Shown in pieces: positions 11,828 through 32,170 of a DNA stretch of 64,000 nt. The notes below the pieces were generated by a model, which was not told the DNA's origin, did not search any database, and worked only from the letters and a program-made list of their open reading frames with translations. A program made the translations under genes and the position numbers. The stretch comes from Loxodes magnus. Its lineage: Eukaryota; Ciliophora; Karyorelictea; Loxodida; Loxodidae. Numbering within the stretch: position 1 is the first letter of the stretch; every line of letters starts with the position of its first letter. Location: positions 310,001-374,000 of the forward strand of contig CAMPDV010000021.1 of NCBI GenBank assembly GCA_946699065.1, read 5' to 3'.

Positions 11828-12688
11828 TCAATCTGTTTGACCACTCATAGTCTTACAGGTACCTGTCTTGACGTCCCATAGTCTCACCGTATTATCATAA
11901 CTTCCCGATACGATGAACTCTGAATCACTGGATATAGCAACAGATAATGCAGAATATGTGTGACCACTCATGGTCTTACAGGTACCTGTCTTGACGTCCC
12001 ATAGTCTCACCGTATAATCATCACTTCCCGATACGATGAACTCTGAATCACTGGATATAGCAACAGATAATGCAGAATATGTGTGACCACTCATGGTCTT
12101 ACAGGTACCTGTCTTGACGTCCCATAGTCTCACCGTATTAACATCACTTCCCGATACGATGAACTCTGAATCACTGGATATAGCCACAGATGATACTCAA
12201 TCTGTTTGACCACTCATAGTCTTACAGGTACCTGTCTTGAAGTCCCATAGTCTTACCGTCTTATCTCCACTTCCCGATACGATGAACTCTGAATCACTGG
12301 ATATAGCCACAGAATTTACATAATCTTTGTGACCACTCATGGTCTTACAGGTACCTGTCTTGAAGTCCCATAGTCTTACCGTATTAACATCACTTCCCGA
12401 TACGATGAACTCTGAATCACTGGATATAGCCACAGATGATACTTAATCTGTGTGACCACTCATGGTCTTACAGGTACCTGTCTTGACGTCCCATAGTCTC
12501 ACCGTCTTATCATCACTTCCCGATACGATGAACTATGAATCACTGGATATAGCCACAGAATTTACATAATCTTTGTGACCACTCATGGTCTTACAGGTAC
12601 CTGTCTTGAAGTCCCATAGTCTTACCGTATAATCATCACTTCCCGATACGATGAACTCTGAATCACTGGATATAGCCACAGATGATAC
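11828..12688 (-). pseudogene. Short stop-bounded WD40 pieces
   Basis: 11828-12187 (DVNT, TYSALS/DDYT, TYSALS/YDNT, QTD then TGA) and 12197-12433 (DVNT-F, KDYVNS/GDKT-F, QTD then TGA). TAG at the framework E at 12533 closes the next unit. From about 12230 on, the sequence has a long-range copy near 45.85 kb. Confidence 0.6.
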
Positions 12689-13110
12689 TTAATCTGTGTG
12701 ACCACTCATAGTCTTACAAGTACCTGTCTTGATGTCCCATAGTCTCACCGTCTTATCTGCACTTCCCGATACGATGAACTCTGAATCACTGGATATAGCC
12801 ACAGATAATACATGATCTGTTTGACCACTCATGGTCTTACAAGTACCTGTCTTGAAGTCCCATAGTCTTACCGTATAATCTACACTTCCCGATACGATGA
12901 ACTCTGAATCACTGGATATAGCCACAGCATATACATAATCTTTGTGACCACTCATGGTCTTACAGGTACCTGTCTTGACGTCCCATAGTCTCACCGTCTT
13001 ATCTCCACTTCCCGATACGATGAACTCTGAATAACTGGATATAGCCACAGCATATACATAATCTTTGTGACCACTCATGGTCTTACCTGTCTTGACGTCC
13101 CATAGTCTCA
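12230..13110 (-). repeat. Source or copy of a long-range duplicate at 45853-46733
   Basis: About 880 bp match 45853-46733 (offset 33623), including TAG (12533 and 46156), WDIKTG next to TD-TAA, and one unit lacking T-C, and diverge beyond about 13110. Confidence 0.8.
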
Positions 13111-13405
13111 CCGTATAATCTCTACTTCCCGATACGATGAACTCTGAATCACTGGATATAGCCACAGATAATACATGATCTGTTTGACCACTCATGGTCT
13201 TACAAGTACCTGTCTTGAAGTCCCATAGTCTTACCGTATAATCTACACTTCCCGATACGATGAACTCTGAATAACTGGATATAGCCACAGCATATACATA
13301 ATCTTTGTGACCACTCATGGTCTTACCTGTCTTGACGTCCCATAGTCTCACCGTATAATCTCTACTTCCCGATACGATGAACTCTGAATCACTGGATATA
13401 GCCAC
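12689..13405 (-). CDS. Open WD40 segment, 238 codons, six units
   Basis: Blades RDYT (TC-), KDYVYA-SSY/VDYT-F, QTDHVLS/RDYT (TC-), KDYVYA-SSY/GDKT, KDYVYA/VDYT-F, QTDHVLS/ADKT with WDIKTG, then HTD and TAA. Two units lack T-C. Its C-terminal half recurs 2565 bp downstream inside 15254-15976. Confidence 0.55.
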   Translation of the reverse strand: MAISSDSEFIVSGSRDYTVRLWDVKTGKTMSGHKDYVYAVAISSYSEFIVSGSVDYTVRLWDFKTGTCKTMSGQTDHVLSVAISSDSEFIVSGSRDYTVRLWDVKTGKTMSGHKDYVYAVAISSYSEFIVSGSGDKTVRLWDVKTGTCKTMSGHKDYVYAVAISSDSEFIVSGSVDYTVRLWDFKTGTCKTMSGQTDHVLSVAISSDSEFIVSGSADKTVRLWDIKTGTCKTMSGHTD

Positions 13406-13414
13406 AGATAATAC

Positions 13415-13891
13415 TCAATCTTTGTGACCACTCATGGTCTTACAAGTACCTGTCTTGACGTCCCATAGTCTCACCGTAAAATCTGCACTTCCCGATACGA
13501 TGAACTCTGAATCACTGGATATAGCCACAGCATATACAGAATCTTTGTGACCACTCATGGTCTTACAGGTACCTGTCTTGACGTCCCATAGTCTCACCGT
13601 CTTATCTCCACTTCCCGATACGATGAACTCTGAATAACTGGATATAGCCACAGCATATACATAATCTTTGTGACCACTCATGGTCTTACCTGTCTTGACG
13701 TCCCATAGTCTCACCGTCTCATCTCTACTTCCCGATACGATGAACTCTGAATCACTGGATATAGCCACAGATAATACATGATCTGTTTGACCACTCATGG
13801 TCTTACAAGTACCTGTCTTGAAGTCCCATAGTCTTACCGTATAATCTACACTTCCCGATACGATGAACTCTGAATCACTGGATATAGCCAC
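13415..13891 (-). CDS. Open WD40 segment, 158 codons
   Basis: Blades VDYT-F, QTDHVLS/RDET (TC-), KDYVYA-SSY/GDKT, KDSVYA/ADFT, ending HKD then TGA. ADFT is the only such second cassette I noticed. The stop follows K-D here, showing that the TGA travels with different preceding residues. Confidence 0.5.
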   Translation of the reverse strand: MAISSDSEFIVSGSVDYTVRLWDFKTGTCKTMSGQTDHVLSVAISSDSEFIVSGSRDETVRLWDVKTGKTMSGHKDYVYAVAISSYSEFIVSGSGDKTVRLWDVKTGTCKTMSGHKDSVYAVAISSDSEFIVSGSADFTVRLWDVKTGTCKTMSGHKD

Positions 13892-13900
13892 AGATGATAC

Positions 13901-14383
13901 TTAATCTGTGTGACCACTCATGGTCTTACAGGTACCTGTCTTGACGTCCCATAGTCTCACCGTATAATCATCACTTCCCGATACGATGAACTCTGAATCA
14001 CTGGATATAGCCACAGCATTTACATAACTAGTGTGACCACTCATGGTCTTACAGGTACCTGTCTTGAAGTCCCATAGTCTTACCGTATAATCTGCACTTC
14101 CCGATACGATGAACTCTGAATCACTGGATATAGCCACAGCATATACAGAATCTGTGTGATCACTCATGGTCTTACAGGTACCTGTCTTGACGTCCCATAG
14201 TCTCACCGTCTTGTCATCACTTCCCGATACGATGAACTCTGAATCACTGGATATAGCCACAGCATTTACATAACTAGTGTGACCACTCATGGTCTTACAG
14301 GTACCTGTCTTGACGTCCCATAGTCTCACCGTATTAACATCACTTCCCGATACGATGAACTCTGAATCACTGGATATAGCCAC
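13901..14383 (-). CDS. Open WD40 segment, 160 codons, four units
   Basis: Blades DVNT, TSYVNA/DDKT, SDH-TDSVYA/ADYT-F, TSYVNA/DDYT, then HTD and TAA. The first three blades match the N-terminal part of 10448-11695; the TAA upstream of each lies 2688 bp apart, which is 22 units less three 6-bp deletions. Confidence 0.5.
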   Translation of the reverse strand: MAISSDSEFIVSGSDVNTVRLWDVKTGTCKTMSGHTSYVNAVAISSDSEFIVSGSDDKTVRLWDVKTGTCKTMSDHTDSVYAVAISSDSEFIVSGSADYTVRLWDFKTGTCKTMSGHTSYVNAVAISSDSEFIVSGSDDYTVRLWDVKTGTCKTMSGHTD

Positions 14384-15253
14384 AGATGATACTTAATCTG
14401 TGTGACCACTCATAGTCTTACAAGTACCTGTCTTGAAGTCCCATAGTCTCACCGTATAATCTGCACTTCCCGATACGATGAACTCTGAATCACTGGATAT
14501 AGCCACAGATGATACTCAATCTGTTTGACCACTCATAGTCTTACAGGTACCTGTCTTGAAGTCCCATAGTCTTACCGTCTTATCTCCACTTCCCGATACG
14601 ATGAACTCTGAATCACTGGATATAGCCACAGATGATACTTAATCTGTGTGACCACTCATGGTCTTACAGGTACCTGTCTTGACGTCCCATAGTCTCACCG
14701 TATAATCATCACTTCCCGATACGATGAACTCTGAATCACTGGATATAGCAACAGATAATGCAGAATATGTGTGACCACTCATGGTCTTACAGGTACCTGT
14801 CTTGACGTCCCATAGTCTCACCGTATTAACATCACTTCCCGATACGATGAACTCTGAATCACTGGATATAGCCACAGATGATACTCAATCTGTTTGACCA
14901 CTCATAGTCTTACAGGTACCTGTCTTGAAGTCCCATAGTCTTACCGTCTTATCTCCACTTCCCGATACGATGAACTCTGAATCACTGGATATAGCCACAG
15001 ATGATACTTAATCTGTGTGACCACTCATGGTCTTACAGGTACCTGTCTTGACGTCCCATAGTCTCACCGTCTTATCATCACTTCCCGATACGATGAACTA
15101 TGAATCACTGGATATAGCCACAGAATTTACATAATCTTTGTGACCACTCATGGTCTTACAGGTACCTGTCTTGAAGTCCCATAGTCTTACCGTATAATCA
15201 TCACTTCCCGATACGATGAACTCTGAATCACTGGATATAGCCACAGATGATAC
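14384..15253 (-). pseudogene. Stop-bounded WD40 units
   Basis: Only 14639-14875 (DVNT, TYSALS/DDYT, HTD then TAA) exceeds one and a half units. Stops after HTD or QTD occur near 14391, 14520, 14640, 14880, 15010 and 15254, and TAG at the framework E at 15098, the partner of the TAG at 12533. Confidence 0.6.
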
Positions 15254-15976
15254 TTAATCTGTGTGACCACTCATAGTCTTACAAGTACCTGTCTTGATGT
15301 CCCATAGTCTCACCGTCTTATCTGCACTTCCCGATACGATGAACTCTGAATCACTGGATATAGCCACAGATAATACATGATCTGTTTGACCACTCATGGT
15401 CTTACAAGTACCTGTCTTGAAGTCCCATAGTCTTACCGTATAATCTACACTTCCCGATACGATGAACTCTGAATCACTGGATATAGCCACAGCATATACA
15501 TAATCTTTGTGACCACTCATGGTCTTACAGGTACCTGTCTTGACGTCCCATAGTCTCACCGTCTTATCTCCACTTCCCGATACGATGAACTCTGAATAAC
15601 TGGATATAGCCACAGCATATACATAATCTTTGTGACCACTCATGGTCTTACCTGTCTTGACGTCCCATAGTCTCACCGTATAATCTCTACTTCCCGATAC
15701 GATGAACTCTGAATCACTGGATATAGCCACAGATAATACATGATCTGTTTGACCACTCATGGTCTTACAAGTACCTGTCTTGAAGTCCCATAGTCTTACC
15801 GTATAATCTACACTTCCCGATACGATGAACTCTGAATCACTGGATATAGCCACAGCATATACATAATCTTTGTGACCACTCATGGTCTTACAGGTACCTG
15901 TCTTGACGTCCCATAGTCTCACCGTATTAACATCACTTCCCGATACGATGAACTCTGAATCACTGGATATAGCCAC
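15254..15976 (-). CDS. Open WD40 segment, 240 codons, six units
   Basis: Blades DVNT, KDYVYA/VDYT-F, QTDHVLS/RDYT (TC-), KDYVYA-SSY/GDKT, KDYVYA/VDYT-F, QTDHVLS/ADKT with WDIKTG, then HTD and TAA. The last four blades match 12689-13405 blade for blade. Confidence 0.55.
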   Translation of the reverse strand: MAISSDSEFIVSGSDVNTVRLWDVKTGTCKTMSGHKDYVYAVAISSDSEFIVSGSVDYTVRLWDFKTGTCKTMSGQTDHVLSVAISSDSEFIVSGSRDYTVRLWDVKTGKTMSGHKDYVYAVAISSYSEFIVSGSGDKTVRLWDVKTGTCKTMSGHKDYVYAVAISSDSEFIVSGSVDYTVRLWDFKTGTCKTMSGQTDHVLSVAISSDSEFIVSGSADKTVRLWDIKTGTCKTMSGHTD

Positions 15977-15985
15977 AGATGATAC

Positions 15986-16831
15986 TCAATCTTTGTGACC
16001 ACTCATGGTCTTACAAGTACCTGTCTTGACGTCCCATAGTCTCACCGTATAATCTGCACTTCCCGATACGATGAACTCTGAATCACTGGATATAGCCACA
16101 GCATATACAGAATCTTTGTGACCACTCATGGTCTTACAGGTACCTGTCTTGACGTCCCATAGTCTCACCGTCTTATCTCCACTTCCCGATACGATGAACT
16201 CTGAATAACTGGATATAGCCACAGCATATACATAATCTTTGTGACCACTCATGGTCTTACCTGTCTTGACGTCCCATAGTCTCACCGTCTCATCTCTACT
16301 TCCCGATACGATGAACTCTGAATCACTGGATATAGCCACAGATAATACATGATCTGTTTGACCACTCATGGTCTTACAAGTACCTGTCTTGAAGTCCCAT
16401 AGTCTTACCGTATAATCTACACTTCCCGATACGATGAACTCTGAATCACTGGATATAGCCACAGCATATACATAATCTTTGTGACCACTCATGGTCTTAC
16501 AGGTACCTGTCTTGACGTCCCATAGTCTCACCGTATTAACATCACTTCCCGATACGATGAACTCTGAATCACTGGATATAGCCACAGCATTTACATAACT
16601 AGTGTGACCACTCATGGTCTTACAGGTACCTGTCTTGAAGTCCCATAGTCTTACCGTATAATCTGCACTTCCCGATACGATGAACTCTGAATCACTGGAT
16701 ATAGCCACAGCATATACAGAATCTGTGTGATCACTCATGGTCTTACAGGTACCTGTCTTGACGTCCCATAGTCTTACCGTCTTATCATCACTTCCCGATA
16801 CGATGAACTCTGAATCACTGGATATAGCCAC
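15986..16831 (-). CDS. Open WD40 segment, 281 codons, exactly seven units between stops
   Basis: Blades DDKT, SDH-TDSVYA/ADYT-F, TSYVNA/DVNT, KDYVYA/VDYT-F, QTDHVLS/RDET (TC-), KDYVYA-SSY/GDKT and KDSVYA/ADYT, ending HKD then TGA. Stop to stop it is seven repeats (one shortened by two residues), the count of a standard propeller. There is no ATG at its N end, so independent translation is not supported. Confidence 0.55.
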   Translation of the reverse strand: MAISSDSEFIVSGSDDKTVRLWDVKTGTCKTMSDHTDSVYAVAISSDSEFIVSGSADYTVRLWDFKTGTCKTMSGHTSYVNAVAISSDSEFIVSGSDVNTVRLWDVKTGTCKTMSGHKDYVYAVAISSDSEFIVSGSVDYTVRLWDFKTGTCKTMSGQTDHVLSVAISSDSEFIVSGSRDETVRLWDVKTGKTMSGHKDYVYAVAISSYSEFIVSGSGDKTVRLWDVKTGTCKTMSGHKDSVYAVAISSDSEFIVSGSADYTVRLWDVKTGTCKTMSGHKD

Positions 16832-17578
16832 AGATGATACTTAATCTGTGTGACCACTCATGGTCTTACAGGTACCTGTCTTGACGTCCCATAGTCTCAC
16901 CGTCTTATCTGCACTTCCCGATACGATGAACTCTGAATCACTGGATATAGCCACAGATGATACTTAATCTGTGTGACCACTCATAGTCTTACAAGTACCT
17001 GTCTTGAAGTCCCATAGTCTCACCGTATAATCTGCACTTCCCGATACGATGAACTCTGAATCACTGGATATAGCCACAGATGATACATGATCTGTTTGAC
17101 CACTCATGGTCTTACAGGTACTTTTCTTGAAGTCCCATAGTCTTACCGTATAATCTGCACTTCCCGATACGATGAACTCTGAATCACTGGATATAGCCAC
17201 AGATGATACTTAATCTGTGTGACCACTCATGGTCTTACAGGTACCTGTCTTGAAGTCCCATAGTCTCACCGTATAATCTGCACTTCCCGATACGATGAAC
17301 TATGAATCACTGGATATAGCCACAGATGATACTCAATCTTTGTGACCACTCATGGTCTTACAGGTACCTGTCTTGAAGTCCCATAGTCTTACCGTATAAT
17401 CTGCACTTCCCGATACGATGAACTCTGAATCACTGGATATAGACACAGATGATACTTAATCTGTGTGACCACTCATAGTCTTACAGGTACCTGTCTTGAC
17501 GTCCCATAGTCTCACTGTCTTATCTCTACTTCCCGATACGATGAACTCTGAATCACTGGATATAGCCACAGATGATAC
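16832..17578 (-). pseudogene. Stop-bounded WD40 units
   Basis: 16964-17200 is the only piece of two units; it holds a linker KKSTC for KTGTC and the one sense-codon VSS cassette I saw (QTDHVSS). Other units end after HTD with TAA or TGA near 16840, 16960, 17200, 17330, 17450 and 17580. Confidence 0.6.
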
Positions 17579-18184
17579 TTAATCTGTGTGACCACTCATG
17601 GTCTTACAGGTACCTGTCTTGACGTCCCATAGTCTCACCGTATAATCATCACTTCCCGATACGATGAACTCTGAATCACTGGATATAGCAACAGATAATA
17701 CATAATCTTTGTGACCACTCATGGTCTTACAGGTACCTGTCTTGACGTCCCATAGTCTCACCGTATTAACATCACTTCCCGATACGATGAACTCTGAATC
17801 ACTGGATATAGCAACAGATAATACAGAATATGTGTGACCACTCATGGTCTTACAGGTACCTGTCTTGACGTCCCATAGTCTCACCGTATTAACATCACTT
17901 CCCGATACGATGAACTCTGAATCACTGGATATAGCCACAGCATTTACATAACTAGTGTGACCACTCATGGTCTTACAGGTACCTGTCTTGACGTCCCATA
18001 GTCTCACCGTATAATCATCACTTCCCGATACGATGAACTCTGAATCACTGGATATAGCAACAGATAATGCAGAATATGTGTGATTACTCATGGTCTTACA
18101 GGTACCTGTCTTGAAGTCCCATAGTCTCACCGTATAATCTGCACTTCCCGATACGATGAACTCTGAATCACTGGATATAGCCAC
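17579..18184 (-). CDS. Open WD40 segment, 201 codons, five units
   Basis: Blades ADYT-F, SNH-TYSALS/DDYT, TSYVNA/DVNT, TYSVLS/DVNT, KDYVLS/DDYT, then HTD and TAA. The stretch 17.88-18.11 kb reappears at 40.60-40.83 kb within a later duplication. Confidence 0.5.
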   Translation of the reverse strand: MAISSDSEFIVSGSADYTVRLWDFKTGTCKTMSNHTYSALSVAISSDSEFIVSGSDDYTVRLWDVKTGTCKTMSGHTSYVNAVAISSDSEFIVSGSDVNTVRLWDVKTGTCKTMSGHTYSVLSVAISSDSEFIVSGSDVNTVRLWDVKTGTCKTMSGHKDYVLSVAISSDSEFIVSGSDDYTVRLWDVKTGTCKTMSGHTD

Positions 18185-19651
18185 AGATGATACTCAATCT
18201 GTGTGACCACTCATGGGCTTACAAGTACCTGTCTTGACGTCCCATAGTCTCACCGTCTTATCATAACTTCCCGATACGATGAACTCTGAATCACTGGATA
18301 TAGCCACAGATCTTACATAATCTTTGTGACCACTCATGGTCTTACCTGTCTTGAAGTCCCATAGTCTCACCGTATAATCTGCACTTCCCGATACGATGAA
18401 CTCTGAATCACTGGATATAGACACAGATGATACTTAATCTGTGTGACCACTCATAGTCTTACAGGTACCTGTCTTGACGTCCCATAGTCTCACTGTCTTA
18501 TCTCTACTTCCCGATACGATGAACTCTGAATCACTGGATATAGCCACAGATGATACTTAATCTGTGTGACCACTCATGGTCTTACAGGTACCTGTCTTGA
18601 CGTCCCATAGTCTCACCGTATAATCATCACTTCCCGATACGATGAACTCTGAATCACTGGATATAGCAACAGATAATGCAGAATATGTGTGACCACTCAT
18701 GGTCTTACAGGTACCTGTCTTGACGTCCCATAGTCTCACCGTATAATCTACACTTCCCGATACGATGAACTCTGAATCACTGGATATAGCCACAGCATAT
18801 ACATAATCTTTGTGACCACTCATGGTCTTACAGGTACCTGTCTTGAAGTCCCATAGTCTTACCGTCTTATCATCACTTCCCGATACGATGAACTCTGAAT
18901 CACTGGATATAGACGCAGATCATACAGAATAAGTGTGACCACTCATGGTCTTACAAGTACCTGTCTTGACGTCCCATAGTCTCACCGTATAATCATCACT
19001 TCCCGATACGATGAACTCTGAATCACTGGATATAGCAACAGATAATGCAGAATATGTGTGATTACTCATGGTCTTACAGGTACCTGTCTTGAAGTCCCAT
19101 AGTCTCACCGTATAATCTGCACTTCCCGATACGATGAACTCTGAATCACTGGATATAGCCACAGATGATACTCAATCTGTGTGACCACTCATGGGCTTAC
19201 AAGTACCTGTCTTGACGTCCCATAGTCTCACCGTCTTATCATAACTTCCCGATACGATGAACTCTGAATCACTGGATATAGCCACAGATCTTACATAATC
19301 TTTGTGACCACTCATGGTCTTACCTGTCTTGACGTCCCATAGTCTTACCGTATAATCTGCACTTCCCGATACGATGAACTCTGAGTCACTGGATATAGCC
19401 ACAGATGATACTCAATCTGTGTGACCACTCATGGGCTTACAAGTACCTGTCTTGACGTCCCATAGTCTCACCGTCTTATCATCACTTCCCGATACGATGA
19501 ACTCTGAATCACTGGATATAGCCACAGATCTTACATAATCTTTGTGACCACTCATGGTCTTACCTGTCTTGACGTCCCATAGTCTCACCGTATAATCTGC
19601 ACTTCCCGATACGATGAACTCTGAGTCACTGGATATAGCCACAGATGATAC
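18185..19651 (-). pseudogene. Short WD40 pieces with CKPMS linkers
   Basis: Pieces 18194-18424, 18557-18823, 18920-19162, 19172-19402 and 19412-19642. Four features are local: CKPMS for CKTMS before HTD at three units, loss of T-C at about 18343, 19321 and 19561, TGA for the R of TYSVRS near 18920, and two successive near-identical 240-bp blocks (19172 and 19412). Confidence 0.6.
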
Positions 19652-20134
19652 TTAATCTGTGTGATCACTCATGGTCTTACAGGTACCTGTCTTGACGTCC
19701 CATAGTCTTACCGTATAATCTGCACTTCCCGATACGATGAACTCTGAATCACTGGATATAGCCACAGCATATACAGAATCTGTGTGATCACTCATGGTCT
19801 TACAGGTACCTGTCTTGACGTCCCATAGTCTCACCGTCTTGTCATCACTTCCCGATACGATGAACTCTGAATCACTGGATATAGCCACAGATCTTACATA
19901 ACTAGTGTGACCACTCATGGTCTTACAAGTACCTGTCTTGACGTCCCATAGTCTTACCGTATAATCTGCACTTCCCGATACGATGAACTCTGAATCACTG
20001 GATATAGCCACAGCATATACATAACTAGTGTGATCACTCATGGTCTTACAGGTACCTGTCTTGACGTCCCATAGTCTCACCGTATAATCTGCACTTCCCG
20101 ATACGATGAACTCTGAATCACTGGATATAGCCAC
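19652..20134 (-). CDS. Open WD40 segment, 160 codons, four units
   Basis: Blades ADYT, SDH-TSYVYA/ADYT, TSYVRS/DDKT, SDH-TDSVYA/ADYT, then SDHTD and TAA. Three of the four joints use SDH instead of SGH, a variant otherwise commonest after 30 kb. Confidence 0.5.
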   Translation of the reverse strand: MAISSDSEFIVSGSADYTVRLWDVKTGTCKTMSDHTSYVYAVAISSDSEFIVSGSADYTVRLWDVKTGTCKTMSGHTSYVRSVAISSDSEFIVSGSDDKTVRLWDVKTGTCKTMSDHTDSVYAVAISSDSEFIVSGSADYTVRLWDVKTGTCKTMSDHTD

Positions 20135-20881
<747 letters not shown>

Positions 20882-21364
20882 TTAATCTGTGTGACCACTC
20901 ATGGTCTTACAGGTACCTGTCTTGACGTCCCATAGTCTCACCGTCTTATCTGCACTTCCCGATACGATGAACTCTGAATCACTGGATATAGCAACAGATA
21001 ATACATAATCTTTGTGACCACTCATGGTCTTACAGGTACCTGTCTTGACGTCCCATAGTCTCACCGTATTAACATCACTTCCCGATACGATGAACTCTGA
21101 ATCACTGGATATAGCAACAGATAATGCAGAATATGTGTGACCACTCATGGTCTTACAGGTACCTGTCTTGACGTCCCATAGTCTCACCGTCTTATCTGCA
21201 CTTCCCGATACGATGAACTCTGAATAACTGGATATAGCCACAGCATATACATAATCTTTGTGACCACTCATGGTCTTACAGGTACCTGTCTTGACGTCCC
21301 ATAGTCTTACCGTCTTATCTCCACTTCCCGATACGATGAACTCTGAATCACTGGATATAGCCAC
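20882..21364 (-). CDS. Open WD40 segment, 160 codons, four units
   Basis: Blades GDKT, KDYVYA-SSY/ADKT, TYSALS/DVNT, KDYVLS/ADKT, then HTD and TAA. It is the last four-unit open stretch before the stop-rich zone. Confidence 0.5.
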   Translation of the reverse strand: MAISSDSEFIVSGSGDKTVRLWDVKTGTCKTMSGHKDYVYAVAISSYSEFIVSGSADKTVRLWDVKTGTCKTMSGHTYSALSVAISSDSEFIVSGSDVNTVRLWDVKTGTCKTMSGHKDYVLSVAISSDSEFIVSGSADKTVRLWDVKTGTCKTMSGHTD

Positions 21365-30826
<9,462 letters not shown>

Positions 30827-31462
30827 TCAATCTGTTTGACCACTCATGGTCTTACAAGTACCTGTCTTGAAGTCCCATAGTCTTACCGTATAATCTACAC
30901 TTCCCGATGCGATGAACTCTGAATCACTGGATATAGCCACAGCATATACATAATCTTTGTGACCACTCATGGTCTTACAGGTACCTGTCTTGACGTCCCA
31001 TAGTCTCACCGTATTAACATCACTTCCCGATACGATGAACTCTGAATAACTGGATATAGCCACAGCATATACAGAATCTGTGTGACCACTCATGGTCTTA
31101 CAGGTACCTGTCTTGAAGTCCCATAGTCTTACCGTATAATCTGCACTTCCCGATACGATGAACTCTGAATCACTGGATATAGCCACAGATCTTACATAAT
31201 CTTTGTGACCACTCATGGTCTTACAGGTACCTGTCTTGACGTCCCATAGTCTTACCGTATAATCTGCACTTCCCGATACGATGAACTCTGAGTCACTGGA
31301 TATAGCCACAGCATATACAGAATCTGTGTGACCACTCATGGTCTTACAGGTACCTGTCTTGAAGTCCCATAGTCTTACCGTATAATCTGCACTTCCCGAT
31401 ACGATGAACTCTGAGTCACTGGATATAGCCACAGCATATACAGAATTTGTGTGACCACTCAT
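30827..31462 (-). CDS. Open WD40 segment, 211 codons
   Basis: Blades TNSVYA/ADYT-F, TDSVYA/ADYT, KDYVRS/ADYT-F, TDSVYA-SSY/DVNT, KDYVYA/VDYT-F with SEFIASGS for SEFIVSGS, then QTD and TGA. The ATG start is the methionine of KTMSGH inside a unit. A five-blade relative with the same IASGS marker lies at 45451-46056. Confidence 0.5.
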   Translation of the reverse strand: MSGHTNSVYAVAISSDSEFIVSGSADYTVRLWDFKTGTCKTMSGHTDSVYAVAISSDSEFIVSGSADYTVRLWDVKTGTCKTMSGHKDYVRSVAISSDSEFIVSGSADYTVRLWDFKTGTCKTMSGHTDSVYAVAISSYSEFIVSGSDVNTVRLWDVKTGTCKTMSGHKDYVYAVAISSDSEFIASGSVDYTVRLWDFKTGTCKTMSGQTD

Positions 31463-31564
31463 GGTCTTACAGGTACCTGTCTTGAAGTCCCATAGTCTTA
31501 CCGTATAATCTGCACTTCCCGATACGATGAACTATGAATCACTGGATATAGCCACAGATGATAC

Positions 31565-32170
31565 TCAATCTGTGTGACCACTCATGGTCTTACAAGTACC
31601 TGTCTTGACGTCCCTTAGTCTCACCGTATAATCTGCACTTCCCGATACGATGAACTCTGAATAACTGGATATAGCCACAGCATATACAACATTTGTGTGA
31701 CCACTCATGGTCTTACAGGTACCTGTCTTGACGTCCCATAGTCTTACCGTATAATCTGAACTTCCCGATACGATGAACTCTGAATCACTGGATATAGCCA
31801 CAGATCTTACAGAATAAGTGTGATCACTCATGGTCTTACAGGTACCTGTCTTGACGTCCCATAGTCTTACCGTATAATCTGAACTTCCCGATACGATGAA
31901 CTCTGAATCACTGGATATAGCCACAGATCTTACATAATCTGTGTGACCACTCATGGTCTTACAGGTACCTGTCTTGACGTCCCATAGTCTCACCGTCTTA
32001 TCTCCACTTCCCGATACAATGAACTCTGAATCACTGGATATAGCCGCAGATCTTACAGAATAAGTGTGACCACTCATGGTCTTACAGGTACCTGTCTTGA
32101 CGTCCCATAGTCTCACCGTATAATCTGCACTTCCCGATACGATGAACTCTGAATCACTGGATATAGCCAC
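31565..32170 (-). CDS. Open WD40 segment, 201 codons, five units
   Basis: Blades ADYT, TYSVRS/GDKT with SAAIS, TDYVRS/SDYT, SDH-TYSVRS/SDYT, TNVVYA-SSY/ADYT with VRLRD for VRLWD, then HTD and TGA. Loss of the WD tryptophan in the last blade would weaken that blade. Confidence 0.5.
   Translation of the reverse strand: MAISSDSEFIVSGSADYTVRLWDVKTGTCKTMSGHTYSVRSAAISSDSEFIVSGSGDKTVRLWDVKTGTCKTMSGHTDYVRSVAISSDSEFIVSGSSDYTVRLWDVKTGTCKTMSDHTYSVRSVAISSDSEFIVSGSSDYTVRLWDVKTGTCKTMSGHTNVVYAVAISSYSEFIVSGSADYTVRLRDVKTGTCKTMSGHTD

Larger units (their letters stand above)
12430..15976 (-). repeat. 2565-bp higher-order repeat
   Basis: The TAG unit (12533 and 15098), the TD-TAA (12689 and 15254) and following blades recur 2565 bp apart, that is 21 units less three 6-bp deletions. 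Related sequence around 11701 recurs at 14389 with 2688-bp spacing. Confidence 0.8.
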